Origin: JAIRVZ01 sp031553755
Lineage (GTDB): Bacteria; Bacteroidota; Bacteroidia; Bacteroidales; Azobacteroidaceae
Length of the DNA: 50,622 nt
Direction: 5' to 3'
Assembly (NCBI GenBank): GCA_031553755.1
Contig: JAVBKZ010000090.1
Span: 1 to 50,622 of the forward strand
The notes beneath the pieces are model-generated. The model did not search any database. It worked only from the letters and a program-made list of their open reading frames with translations, and was not told where the DNA came from. Position numbers and translations under genes: made by a program. Positions 17,050-25,710 of this stretch are shown here, piece after piece (the first letter of the stretch is position 1; each line of letters opens with the position of its first letter).

Positions 17050-17551
17050 TAAATTAAAATATTCCCTGTTTTTCCTCTTACTTGTGTTGTTACAAGTTTG
17101 GGTTTTTAACCGCATACATTTATTCGGCGTAGCAACCCCGTTGTTTTACATTTATTTTATTCTGAAATTGCCTATTGATATGGGACGAAACTGGCTACTG
17201 CTCATTTCATACCTATTAGGATTTGTTGTCGACGCTTTCGGATATACTTTGGGAATAAATATGCTCGCATGCACGATACTCGGATTTTCAAGACATTATC
17301 TCATTGGTTTTTTCGCTCCCCGCGACATGGTAAATTCATACGTTCCTTCCGCCGATACTTTTGGAATGTCTTTATTTATCCGTTACGCTTCTTTATCGGT
17401 ATTAATCCACCATATTGTATTTTTTATTACCGAAAGTTCGTCCCTTTCTGATCCGTTCATGATAATTTTAAGAATTTTGGGAAGTTCTTTATTGACTGTT
17501 TTATTGATCTTCGGATCCGAACAATTAAAATTTGAATTCCTTAAGAAGTGA
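17039..17551 (+). CDS. mreD: Rod-shape determining protein MreD
   Basis: 170 residues with five or so hydrophobic segments. Sequence is poorly conserved, as usual for MreD, but position, length and topology (LFFLLLVLLQVWVFNRIHLF at the start, ISYLLGFVVDAFGYTLGINM mid-protein) are diagnostic. It overlaps mreC by 11 nt and its TGA overlaps the GTG start of the PBP2 gene by 4 nt, indicating translational coupling. Confidence 0.9.
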   Translation: MGIDKLKYSLFFLLLVLLQVWVFNRIHLFGVATPLFYIYFILKLPIDMGRNWLLLISYLLGFVVDAFGYTLGINMLACTILGFSRHYLIGFFAPRDMVNSYVPSADTFGMSLFIRYASLSVLIHHIVFFITESSSLSDPFMIILRILGSSLLTVLLIFGSEQLKFEFLKK

Positions 17552-19413
17552 GCCGGCATATATTCAATCCAGAGGCAAGAAAAAAAATAATTATAACATT
17601 CGTTTGTGCTGTTGTTCTTATTTATTTTATCCAATTATTTACCCTGCAAGTACTTAATCCCGATTACAAGACATTCGCGGAAAATAACGCTTTCCTCAAC
17701 AAGACAATTTATCCGGCAAGAGGACTGATGTATGACAGAAACGATAATCTATTAGTATATAATCAACCCGCATACGATGTGATGGTCGTTTTTAAGGAAA
17801 CACAGCCATTCGACACTTTGGCTTTCTGCCGGATATTAAAAATTACTCCCGAATATTACAACAAAAGAGTAAAAGACATACGTAACAGGAATTTGAATCC
17901 CGGATATTCGCCCTATACTCCGCAGGTATTTATCACTCAATTAGGATTTCAGGAATATGGGCAATTACAGGAATCCCTTTACCGTTTTCCCGGATTTTAT
18001 ATTCAACACCGCACGGTAAGGGAATTTAAATATCCCAACGCGGCTCACGTCTTAGGTTATATCGCGGAAGCCGACAAAGATAATATTTCCAAAGATAACT
18101 ATTATACAAAAGGAGATTATATCGGAAAAACAGGAATAGAACTTTCTTATGAAAAAATTTTAAGAGGAGAAAAAGGAATCGAGGTCTTGTTACGTGATTC
18201 TCGCGGACGAATCAAAGGTAAGTATGAGGATGGCGCTCATGACAAAGATCCGGTTTCTGGTAAAAATTTGAAACTTTCGATTGATATTGATTTGCAAGCC
18301 TACGGAGAAGAATTAATGCGCAATAAACTGGGAAGTATCGTAATGATCGAACCTTCGACCGGAGAAATTTTATGCATGGTTTCAAGTCCGGCTTATGACC
18401 CTTCTACCCTTATCGGACGTGATTTTGTTAAAGGTTATCAAGTTTTGGCCAAAGATCCGTATAAACCGCTATTGAACCGGTCAATTAGCGGGATGTATCC
18501 TCCCGGTTCGACATTCAAACCAACACAAGGATTGATATTCCTGGAAGAAGAAGTGATACAACCTTATACTCCATTTGCTTGTTATGGCGGATATCCTCCT
18601 CTCGGAGGTCGTCCGAAATGTCACCCACACGGTTCGCCATTATCTTTAGCTCCGGCTATAGCTACTTCGTGTAACGCTTATTTTTGTTGGGGATTAAGAT
18701 ATATGTTGGATAGCAGGAGTAGATTTTCTTCCGCCGGAGAAGCCCTTACTGTCTGGAAAGATTATATGGTAAAACAAGGTTACGGCTATAAATTAGGCGT
18801 AGATCTTCCCGGAGAAAAAAGAGGATTTATTCCTAATAAAGAAACTTACAACAAGGTATATTCGGGAAGATGGAATTCTTCTACAATAATTTCTATAGCT
18901 ATCGGGCAGGGAGAAATTACATCGACCCCTTTACAAATCTGCAATTTAGCAGCGACCATAGCCAACAGGGGATATTTTTACACGCCTCATACCGTAAGAT
19001 CTATTGATGACGGAAATGTTACTTTAGATTCAATTTATACAAAACCCAAATATACGGGAATAAAAAAGAAACATTACGAAACCATCGTAGAAGGAATGGC
19101 TCTTGCCGTAACAGGTGGAACTTGCAGGGGTATTTGGTTACCTGATATCGAAGTTTGCGGAAAAACGGGAACCGCCCAAAATCCGATGGGTAAAGACCAC
19201 TCGGCTTTTATGGGATTTGCCCCTAAAGAAAATCCGCAGGTTGCGATTGCCGTATATGTTGAAAACGGAGGATTTGGGGCTACATTCGCGGTTCCGATCG
19301 CGCGATTGATGATTCAAAAATACCTCAAAAAAGAAGTTCCGGAATCCGACAAATGGATAGAGGATAATATGAAAAACGCGATAATATTAAGAAATGCCTT
19401 ACAGAAAGACTAA
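17548..19413 (+). CDS. mrdA: Penicillin-binding protein 2 (elongasome transpeptidase)
   Basis: 621 residues: one TM (about 10-30), the PBP dimerisation domain (from YPARGLMYDRNDNLLVYNQP), and the transpeptidase domain with Ser321 in GSTFKPT, SCN at 374-376 and KTG at 539-541. It cross-links new peptidoglycan along the cell cylinder together with RodA. The start is a GTG in a GTGA overlap with mreD. Two Cys residues (FACYGGYPP and PKCHPHG) lie between the SxxK and SxN motifs, as in other class B PBP2 proteins. It overlaps rodA by 20 nt. Confidence 0.95.
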   Translation: MSRHIFNPEARKKIIITFVCAVVLIYFIQLFTLQVLNPDYKTFAENNAFLNKTIYPARGLMYDRNDNLLVYNQPAYDVMVVFKETQPFDTLAFCRILKITPEYYNKRVKDIRNRNLNPGYSPYTPQVFITQLGFQEYGQLQESLYRFPGFYIQHRTVREFKYPNAAHVLGYIAEADKDNISKDNYYTKGDYIGKTGIELSYEKILRGEKGIEVLLRDSRGRIKGKYEDGAHDKDPVSGKNLKLSIDIDLQAYGEELMRNKLGSIVMIEPSTGEILCMVSSPAYDPSTLIGRDFVKGYQVLAKDPYKPLLNRSISGMYPPGSTFKPTQGLIFLEEEVIQPYTPFACYGGYPPLGGRPKCHPHGSPLSLAPAIATSCNAYFCWGLRYMLDSRSRFSSAGEALTVWKDYMVKQGYGYKLGVDLPGEKRGFIPNKETYNKVYSGRWNSSTIISIAIGQGEITSTPLQICNLAATIANRGYFYTPHTVRSIDDGNVTLDSIYTKPKYTGIKKKHYETIVEGMALAVTGGTCRGIWLPDIEVCGKTGTAQNPMGKDHSAFMGFAPKENPQVAIAVYVENGGFGATFAVPIARLMIQKYLKKEVPESDKWIEDNMKNAIILRNALQKD

Positions 19414-20845
19414 TATATTAGAAACGCTCGATTGGTCGACTATATTTATCTATTTAATAATGGTAATATTCGGCTGTTTCAGCATTTATGGTTCGAGTTA
19501 TGACTACGACCAGAAAAGCATGTTCGATTTTTCAGGGCGGGCTGGACAACAGATGATCTGGATCGGAACATCATTTATCCTCGCGTTTATCATCCTAATG
19601 ATAGAATCGGACTGGTATGATATATTTGCTTATTGGATATACGCGTTAATAATTATCCTTTTGATAGTCACCATATTCATAGCTCCTGATATTAAAGGTT
19701 CCCGTTCGTGGTTGGTAATAACGCCTACGGTCAGGCTACAACCGGCCGAATTTGCTAAATTCGCGACTTTGCTGGCTGTCGCTAAATTATTGAACGGATA
19801 TAAATTCAAATTTTTATCGGTAAAAGGATTTTCAAAGGTTTTAGGATTGATTTTCTTACCGATGATATTGATTCTGATGCAGAAAGAAACAGGTTCGGCA
19901 TTGGTTTACCTATCTTTTTGTATGCTTCTTTACAGGGAAGGAATGTCGGGAACTGTGATTTTATTGGGCTTCGCGATGGTATTGTATTTCGTATTGGGAG
20001 TTAAATACGATGAAACGGTTTGGGGCGCAACACATCTTGGAGTATTGATAGTTACAATACTTATTATTCTTTTCACTGTAGGATTTGCTAATTTTTATAA
20101 AAAGGAAAAAATAGATATCCGGGTTATAGGTATTGGCGTATTATCGGTTTTGTTACTTTCTTTTATTCTTTCTTACTTTTTAGAATTTGATTTCTCGAAT
20201 GTAGCGATTTCTACCGTTATCCTAATATGTGGATATTTACTTTTTCTCGCTCAAAAATATTGGTATCGTAATTATTTGTTGATATCACTATTCGCCTTGT
20301 TTTCGTTGTCTTTCATGTTTTCAGTCGATTATGTTTTCAATGATGTATTAGAGCCACATCAACAACAGCGCATTAAGGTTTCGTTGGGAATTATAGATGA
20401 TCTGGGAGGCGCCGGATACAACGTAAACCAATCGAAAATAGCCATCGGTTCGGGAGGATTTTTGGGTAAAGGATTTTTGAACGGTACACAAACCAAACTG
20501 AAATATGTCCCCGAACAAGACACCGACTTTATTTTCTGTACGGTTGGAGAAGAAGAAGGATTTTTAGGAACATCTGTTGTCTTGATATTGTTTTTAGGAT
20601 TAATCCTCCGGTTAATTTATTTAGCCGAGCGGCAAAGGGAAACTTTTAACCGCGTGTATGGATATGGTGTCGCGGGAATCATATTCTTCCATTTCGCCAT
20701 CAATATAGGTATGGTTATCGGAATAACCCCCGTAATCGGAATTCCCCTTCCCTTTTTCAGTTACGGAGGTTCTTCGTTATGGGGGTTTACGATATTACTG
20801 TTTATTTTCTTAAGATTAGACGCTTCGAGACGGGAACGGCTGTAA
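19394..20845 (+). CDS. rodA: Peptidoglycan glycosyltransferase RodA (SEDS family)
   Basis: 483 residues with about ten TM segments. SEDS landmarks include GSRSWLVITPTVRLQPAEFA (with the catalytic-region PAEFAK), QKETGSALVY, GYNVNQSKIAIGSGGFLGKG, PEQDTDFIFCTVGEEEGF and GIPLPFFSYGGSSLW. It is somewhat longer than typical RodA, with extra TM material at about 200-310, which is usual in Bacteroidota. It polymerises glycan strands with PBP2. It ends 17 nt before the convergent GH43 gene. Confidence 0.95.
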   Translation: MPYRKTNILETLDWSTIFIYLIMVIFGCFSIYGSSYDYDQKSMFDFSGRAGQQMIWIGTSFILAFIILMIESDWYDIFAYWIYALIIILLIVTIFIAPDIKGSRSWLVITPTVRLQPAEFAKFATLLAVAKLLNGYKFKFLSVKGFSKVLGLIFLPMILILMQKETGSALVYLSFCMLLYREGMSGTVILLGFAMVLYFVLGVKYDETVWGATHLGVLIVTILIILFTVGFANFYKKEKIDIRVIGIGVLSVLLLSFILSYFLEFDFSNVAISTVILICGYLLFLAQKYWYRNYLLISLFALFSLSFMFSVDYVFNDVLEPHQQQRIKVSLGIIDDLGGAGYNVNQSKIAIGSGGFLGKGFLNGTQTKLKYVPEQDTDFIFCTVGEEEGFLGTSVVLILFLGLILRLIYLAERQRETFNRVYGYGVAGIIFFHFAINIGMVIGITPVIGIPLPFFSYGGSSLWGFTILLFIFLRLDASRRERL

Positions 20846-20862
20846 ATTTATTAGATACAAAA

Positions 20863-21957
20863 CTATTCCTTCGATGTAGGTCCATGCACAATTAATTGTC
20901 CTTTTTTGTTTACTTCCATTTTGTCGATAAAAACGACTCGTTGGTTGCCTGTTTTATTGGTTCTACCGTGGTAAACACATAATTTTTGCCCTGAAGGCAA
21001 AATCAGTACCATATTGTGTCCTGTACCGGTAACACTTCCTCCTTCCTTCACGTTTTTTTGCAACACCGGATTATCCTTCGATTTCTTAAAAGGGCCTAAT
21101 GGATGTTTTGAAGTAGCATATCCTACAGCGTAATTTTCTCCTCCGAAATAATTAGCGGAATACATCATGTAATAAGTACCTTTTTCCCTGAATAAGAAAG
21201 AACCCTCGGTCCACCGGCGATTCGCTTCTTTTGAGGTCACAGAACGGCTTTCCCATTCTGTTTGTTTATCTCCCATTTTCAAAGGCGGTCGAAGTAATAG
21301 TTGCGGCTCTCCTATTACTCCTGAAAAATCCGATTTCAATTCCACTCCATAAATCCAACTTTCTTCTATTTCCGTAAACCAGCCTTTTGATTTTGCCCAA
21401 TCGGAAATTTCACTTTGAACCGGATTCTTATAACAGCATCGGGAATAATATAAATAGACCTTATTATTTTCTTCATCAAAATACAGGTTAGCGTCAATAA
21501 TTGGATATCCCGGATCGAAAACAGGTCCTCCGTTTAAATCCTTGAAAGGTCCGGTAGGTTTATCCGAAACTGCCACGCCTATTTTGAAATTTTCTTTTTC
21601 ATTCGTAGGATTGTATTTCCAATTAGCGCTATACCACAAGTAATACTTTCCCTTTATTTCATACACTTCGGGCGCCCAAAAACAATCTACACCCCAAGAT
21701 TCTGATTTAGTTCCATCATAAACAATACCTTCGTCTTTCCAATTAACTAAATCTTTAGATGAATAAGTTTTGAATCCCTGTATTTTTTCTGAAGTTCCAT
21801 ACATGTAATAACTACCATTCGAACTACTTAATATATAAGGATCACCAAGTGGAACTGTAATCGGATTTTCTGTTCCATAAGTAGTTTGTCCTGATAACAT
21901 CACAAAAAATAATAAGACAAAATACTTTTTGAAGATGTTGATTCGATTTAAATTCAT
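20863..21957 (-). CDS. Secreted glycoside hydrolase family 43 protein
   Basis: About 364 residues from the ATG at 21957; an in-frame ATG at 21981 adds only eight basic residues. Signal peptide: NIFKKYFVLLFFVMLSGQTTYG. Five-bladed beta-propeller pattern with GH43 catalytic landmarks: PLGDPYIL (general-base Asp), PIIDANLYFDEENNKVYLYY (pKa-modulating Asp) and RRWTEGSFLFREKGTYYMMY (general-acid Glu). It is probably an arabinosidase or xylosidase acting on plant or host glycans; the substrate cannot be fixed. It stands alone, convergent with rodA. Confidence 0.88.
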   Translation of the reverse strand: MNLNRINIFKKYFVLLFFVMLSGQTTYGTENPITVPLGDPYILSSSNGSYYMYGTSEKIQGFKTYSSKDLVNWKDEGIVYDGTKSESWGVDCFWAPEVYEIKGKYYLWYSANWKYNPTNEKENFKIGVAVSDKPTGPFKDLNGGPVFDPGYPIIDANLYFDEENNKVYLYYSRCCYKNPVQSEISDWAKSKGWFTEIEESWIYGVELKSDFSGVIGEPQLLLRPPLKMGDKQTEWESRSVTSKEANRRWTEGSFLFREKGTYYMMYSANYFGGENYAVGYATSKHPLGPFKKSKDNPVLQKNVKEGGSVTGTGHNMVLILPSGQKLCVYHGRTNKTGNQRVVFIDKMEVNKKGQLIVHGPTSKE

Positions 21958-22211
21958 TTTTTTCTTTCTTTGATATAACATGATTACTTCGATTTAATAA
22001 AATTTATTTTTGAAGAGGTAAAGATACTTCACTTATGCTTAATCCTAATATTGTTTTTTTTGTTTTTCTTGTACTATTCTCTAAAAATAAAATTATTGAA
22101 AGTATTTTGTTTTTACCACTGTTCATTTATGTGAAATCTTCCATCAAATTTACGATAATTTTAAGAAATATCCGAAACCATTGAAAGAATATTTTTTAAC
22201 CCATAAAAAAC

Positions 22212-22254
22212 AGGGTTACTATTTGGGTTAAATAGGGTTACTATTTGGGTTAAA
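22212..22254. repeat. Two perfect direct repeats with four evenly spaced GGGTTA boxes
   Basis: The 488-bp gap 21982-22469 is otherwise AT-rich without a gene. At 22212-22232 and 22234-22254 a 21-bp unit (AGGGTTACTATTTGGG then TTAAA) is repeated exactly, with 1 bp between copies. This gives GGGTTA boxes at 22213, 22225, 22235 and 22247 (12/10/12-bp steps, 22-bp period). A GGGTT complement (AACCC) lies just upstream at about 22199. It could be a tandem regulator site or a long-loop G-quadruplex. Confidence 0.65.
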
Positions 22255-22375
22255 AATCTTTTTTTCCATCCGTTAAGAAAATATTTTTTTAAATCTCCGA
22301 TTATCAGCATTTTAAAAATCGTCCGTTAAGATCACTTTTTCTAAATTTACAACTCTTTAGAAAAAAAATCACTCT

Positions 22376-22383
22376 TATATTTG
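22376..22383 (+). promoter_or_regulatory. Promoter -7 element for the large secreted protein
   Basis: TATATTTG, an exact TAnnTTTG match, about 70 nt before the ATG at 22454. It supports initiation at 22454 in the original gene. No TTTG -33 element is seen. Confidence 0.5.
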
Positions 22384-22469
22384 TGGCTTAATCATCTTGT
22401 CCGTTTATTTTCTGAAATTTTTAATTTACAATAATCTCATAATAACAAAATACATGAAAAAAAATATTT

Positions 22470-24962
22470 TTGTTCGCAAGTTGTTTCGTACTGTTTTGTT
22501 CTTTTTCTCCTAATATTGAAAATGTGTTGAAGTTAGCAGGAAACAATCGCTTTGAACTCGAAAAAGTATTGAAACATTATAGTCAAAATCCGGCAGATAG
22601 TTTAAAATTACGCGCTGCCGAATTTCTGATAGCGAATATGGACGAACACTTTTCTTTTACTTCTCCGGAGTTAGATGTTTATTACAAAAGTTTGGATAGC
22701 ATTTGCTCTTTAAACGAACGTTCTCAAGTCATTACCAAACAACAGGATTCTCTATTCCGAAAATTGGAGCATCCTAACATGTATCGTTTGAAGGAGGTGC
22801 CTGATATAAAAGTGATCACCGCGAATTTTTTAATTGAAAATATTGAACAAGCATTTGAAACATGGCAATCGCCTTTTGCAAGGAACATGAATTTCAATGA
22901 TTTCTGCGAATTTTTATTGCCATACAAATCCGGTTATGAAAAGCTTGTTGCTTGGCGTTCAATTTATAAAGATACTTTTTATCCTTATGTCCAACATTTG
23001 CTTGATACAACATGTCGTCTGAACGACAATATCCTTCCGTTAACTTTAAAAGGAAACGCGAATCACACGATTGAGAAAAATACCGTCCATGTTGAACTCA
23101 ACGGAAATAGTTTCTTATCTCTGCATGAAAATCTGCCGGATACGCTTGAATTTACAATTTCAGCATGGATTTATCCTGATGAAAACAAGCTTCATTCCCG
23201 TTTCTTCGATTTTGGTAAAAATAGCTCTTATTATATGTGTTTTACTCCATTAGGGAAGGGAAACCGAGCCAAATTACAATTAAAAACAGGCAGCCGGATG
23301 TTTGACATAGAAACAGACAGTCTTCCTGCTAAGCAATGGTCGCATGTAGCGGTTTCATTTTATAAAAATTGCTTTGGACTTTATGTCAATGGAGCATTTA
23401 TAGGAAAAATGGATGTTAAATTTAACTTTAAAGACCTTGCCAATTATTATGTAGGAAAATCACAATACACCAATGACCCTTTGTTTCATGGAGAAATTAA
23501 AGACTTTTGCATTCATAATCGTCGTTTGAACAATACTGAAATATATAAATTAGCAGGTAAAACAGAAAATCCGATGAGCGACAAAGATGTACTCCAAAAT
23601 GTCCTTTGGAATATTGAGGATTGTTATAATGTAAAAATGGGGCTTATATCACCTGTGTTTTATGGAGGAAATGAACCGTCTCTCCTGATAAATATGAAAA
23701 AAGGATTATGTTATGATTATTCTGTTTTAGCTACCTATATTTTTCGGTCTTTAGGTATTCCATCCGGTATTGATTTTACCCCGCAATGGGCAAACCAGAG
23801 TTTCGGACACGACTGGAACATTATATTCGGAACAAATAACAAGATGCAAGATTATTCGATAGGCGATCCCGGTGAGATTCTTGGAGAACATTTCAAGAAC
23901 AAAAAAAGAAAAAAATCCAAAGTTTTCAGGGAAACTTATGCTAAACAACAAAATACTCCGGCTATGTATAAAAACGAAGAAGAAATTCCCGATTTATTTT
24001 GGAATTCTCTCATTAAGGATGTAAGTCACGAATATTTAGACTGTGCCGATGTGATAGTACCCTTGAAAATAATGCCTCCGGGAGCAAAAAAGTTTGTCTA
24101 TCTATGTAATTTTGATAATCGCGACTGGGTGCCTGTTCATTGGGGAAAAATAACAGGGACACAAGGAATATTTACCAATATGGGAAAAGATGTCGCTTAT
24201 ATGCCGATGTATTACGAAAATGGAGAATTATTTCCAATCGCGGAACCTTTCATTTTTACGAAAGAAGGAAAAGTCACTTATTTGATTCCGGACACAATAC
24301 ATACTCAAAAAATGATATTAAAACGTAAGTATACGGAACAAAATATAGCAGGACGAGGAAAATTGTTGTTGGATGGAAAATTTCAGGTAGCGAATAAGCC
24401 TGATTTTAGTGATAGTATAACTGTTCATGTAATAAAAAATACACCCGAAGTTTGCTATAACCGTGTAGATTTGAAGTTAAAAGAATCTTACCAATATTTT
24501 CGCTTTTTAGCTCCCAAAAGTTCTTCCGGAGCGGGAATCGCCGAATTAGAGATTTATAGTAAAAATAACGTTGAAAAGTTACAAGGGAAAATAACCGGTA
24601 ATGGAGATTGCCCTGCCGGGTTCGAATTAAAAAATGTTTTTGATGGAAAACCGTTGACTTATTACCGCTGCAATCAATCTGATAAAGGAGAAGCCGGAAT
24701 GGATTTTGAAAAACCGGTTCAGATTTCACATTTTCGTTTTCTTCCTCGCAACTATGATAATTTCATCAGGGAAGGAGAAGAATACGAATTGTTTTATTGG
24801 AATCAAAAATGGATTTCGTTAGGTAAGCAAAAAGGAACAGCCACACAATACTTGGAATATACCAATGCTCCGAAAAACGCTTTGTTTTGGTTAAGAAACC
24901 TCACAAAAGGCCGAGAGGAACGTATTTTTACGTATGAGAATGGGAAACAAGTGTGGTGGTAG
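22470..24962 (+). CDS. Large secreted LamG / transglutaminase-like / discoidin-like protein, frameshifted at the signal peptide
   Basis: The open frame is 830 codons but has only a TTG start (22470). An ATG at 22454 followed by eight A residues is in another frame and stops after 19 codons. One A fewer would give MKKIFLFASCFVLFCSFSPN, a perfect signal peptide joined to this frame. Domains: unknown N-terminal region (1-200), LamG-like (about 200-357, LEFTISAWIYPDE, WSHVAVSFY, FGLYVNGAFIG), transglutaminase-like (about 408-465, GLCYDYSVLATYIFRSLGIPS, FGHDWN and DYSIGDPGE giving Cys-His-Asp) and a C-terminal F5/8-type (discoidin) region (about 676-820). It is probably a surface or periplasmic glycan/protein-processing factor. 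Confidence 0.8.
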   Translation: MFASCFVLFCSFSPNIENVLKLAGNNRFELEKVLKHYSQNPADSLKLRAAEFLIANMDEHFSFTSPELDVYYKSLDSICSLNERSQVITKQQDSLFRKLEHPNMYRLKEVPDIKVITANFLIENIEQAFETWQSPFARNMNFNDFCEFLLPYKSGYEKLVAWRSIYKDTFYPYVQHLLDTTCRLNDNILPLTLKGNANHTIEKNTVHVELNGNSFLSLHENLPDTLEFTISAWIYPDENKLHSRFFDFGKNSSYYMCFTPLGKGNRAKLQLKTGSRMFDIETDSLPAKQWSHVAVSFYKNCFGLYVNGAFIGKMDVKFNFKDLANYYVGKSQYTNDPLFHGEIKDFCIHNRRLNNTEIYKLAGKTENPMSDKDVLQNVLWNIEDCYNVKMGLISPVFYGGNEPSLLINMKKGLCYDYSVLATYIFRSLGIPSGIDFTPQWANQSFGHDWNIIFGTNNKMQDYSIGDPGEILGEHFKNKKRKKSKVFRETYAKQQNTPAMYKNEEEIPDLFWNSLIKDVSHEYLDCADVIVPLKIMPPGAKKFVYLCNFDNRDWVPVHWGKITGTQGIFTNMGKDVAYMPMYYENGELFPIAEPFIFTKEGKVTYLIPDTIHTQKMILKRKYTEQNIAGRGKLLLDGKFQVANKPDFSDSITVHVIKNTPEVCYNRVDLKLKESYQYFRFLAPKSSSGAGIAELEIYSKNNVEKLQGKITGNGDCPAGFELKNVFDGKPLTYYRCNQSDKGEAGMDFEKPVQISHFRFLPRNYDNFIREGEEYELFYWNQKWISLGKQKGTATQYLEYTNAPKNALFWLRNLTKGREERIFTYENGKQVWW

Positions 24963-24965
24963 GGA

Positions 24966-25032
24966 GAGATAAAAGGTAAAAGATAAAAGATAAAAGATAA
25001 GAGATAAAAAGTAAAAGGTAAAAGAGAAAAAA
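24966..25032. repeat. Imperfect AAAGATAA tandem repeat
   Basis: About eight degenerate 7-8-bp units of the type AAAAGATAAAAGATAAAAGA between the large secreted protein and the LytTR gene. Purine-only on the plus strand except for T. It belongs with the other short intergenic tandem repeats here, although its unit differs. Confidence 0.6.
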
Positions 25033-25052
25033 TTTACACGTACAACAATATT

Positions 25053-25517
25053 ATGAATAAAACGAACTTATTATTTGGCAATTTAAAACTGTTAGTTCCT
25101 CAACAGCAAGGCGCTATATATGTGTATTATTCTGAAATTTATTATATCGTTTCGGATAGGCCATATATAAAAATAAGCGGATCTAATAAATTATCGTTGA
25201 TTGCCAATGAATCTATAAAGAGTTTAGAGAATCAATTACCCGGCAATTTTTTTCAATGTAACAAATCTTCCATTATTAATTTTAGTCATGTTACAAGGTA
25301 TAGATTTCATGACAATAAGCAGTTGTATGTTGTTATGAGCGATGGAACTGAGTTCACTGTTTCGAGAAGAAGGGAAAAAGCTTTTTTTGAAAAAGAAAAG
25401 TTTTTATTTGAAAAAAATTACCCTTCGGTAATGTGTTCCAATTGTAAAAAAGAGGATTGCAACTTCGAAGAAATACCGTTGTGCATGCAGATTTATACCG
25501 TTGAGCCTACTCAATAA
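25053..25517 (+). CDS. Stand-alone LytTR DNA-binding protein with a four-Cys tail
   Basis: 154 residues. The LytTR fold is recognisable: a strand IYYIVSDRPYIKIS, NESIKSLENQLPGNFFQCNKSSIINFSHV (the conserved FxRxHKSxLVN region in divergent form), then FHDNKQLYVVMSDGTEFTVSRRR. There is no receiver domain or TM. After the domain comes a tail with Cys128, Cys131, Cys136 and Cys144 (CxxC-x4-C-x7-C), suggesting a metal site or redox switch. It is transcribed alone and lies at the left edge of the small-lipoprotein array. It may control that array or the neighbouring glycan genes; that is inference. Confidence 0.75.
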   Translation: MNKTNLLFGNLKLLVPQQQGAIYVYYSEIYYIVSDRPYIKISGSNKLSLIANESIKSLENQLPGNFFQCNKSSIINFSHVTRYRFHDNKQLYVVMSDGTEFTVSRRREKAFFEKEKFLFEKNYPSVMCSNCKKEDCNFEEIPLCMQIYTVEPTQ

Positions 25518-25573
25518 TATTTTTTAACAAATTTAAAGTTAAAATCATTATACTTGTAAAAAAATTAAAAGTA

Positions 25574-25710
25574 TGCCTATGATGAAATAATAGATTTATC
25601 GGCAAGAAGAAAGAAAAATAGCAAATACCTTCCAAGGACTTTGTAGCAAAGTTGCTTGCGAAAAAAGATTATTATTAATAAAGATTTGCAAAAAGCTAAT
25701 AATAAAAAAC
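25574..25710 (+). promoter_or_regulatory. Duplicated leader, copy A
   Basis: Homologous to 29229-29360 and 31273-31403. Shared blocks run in the same order: TGCCTATG, AGAAGAAAG, GCAAAT, CTTTCAAGAACTTTG-like, AGCAAAGTTGCTTGCGAA, ATTTGCA and CTAATAATAAAAAACATG. It ends exactly at the lipoprotein ATG. A weak -7 element, AAGATTTG at 25681-25688, is shared with copy C (AAAATTTG in copy B). It may be a common promoter/leader or a duplicated gene tail. Confidence 0.7.
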
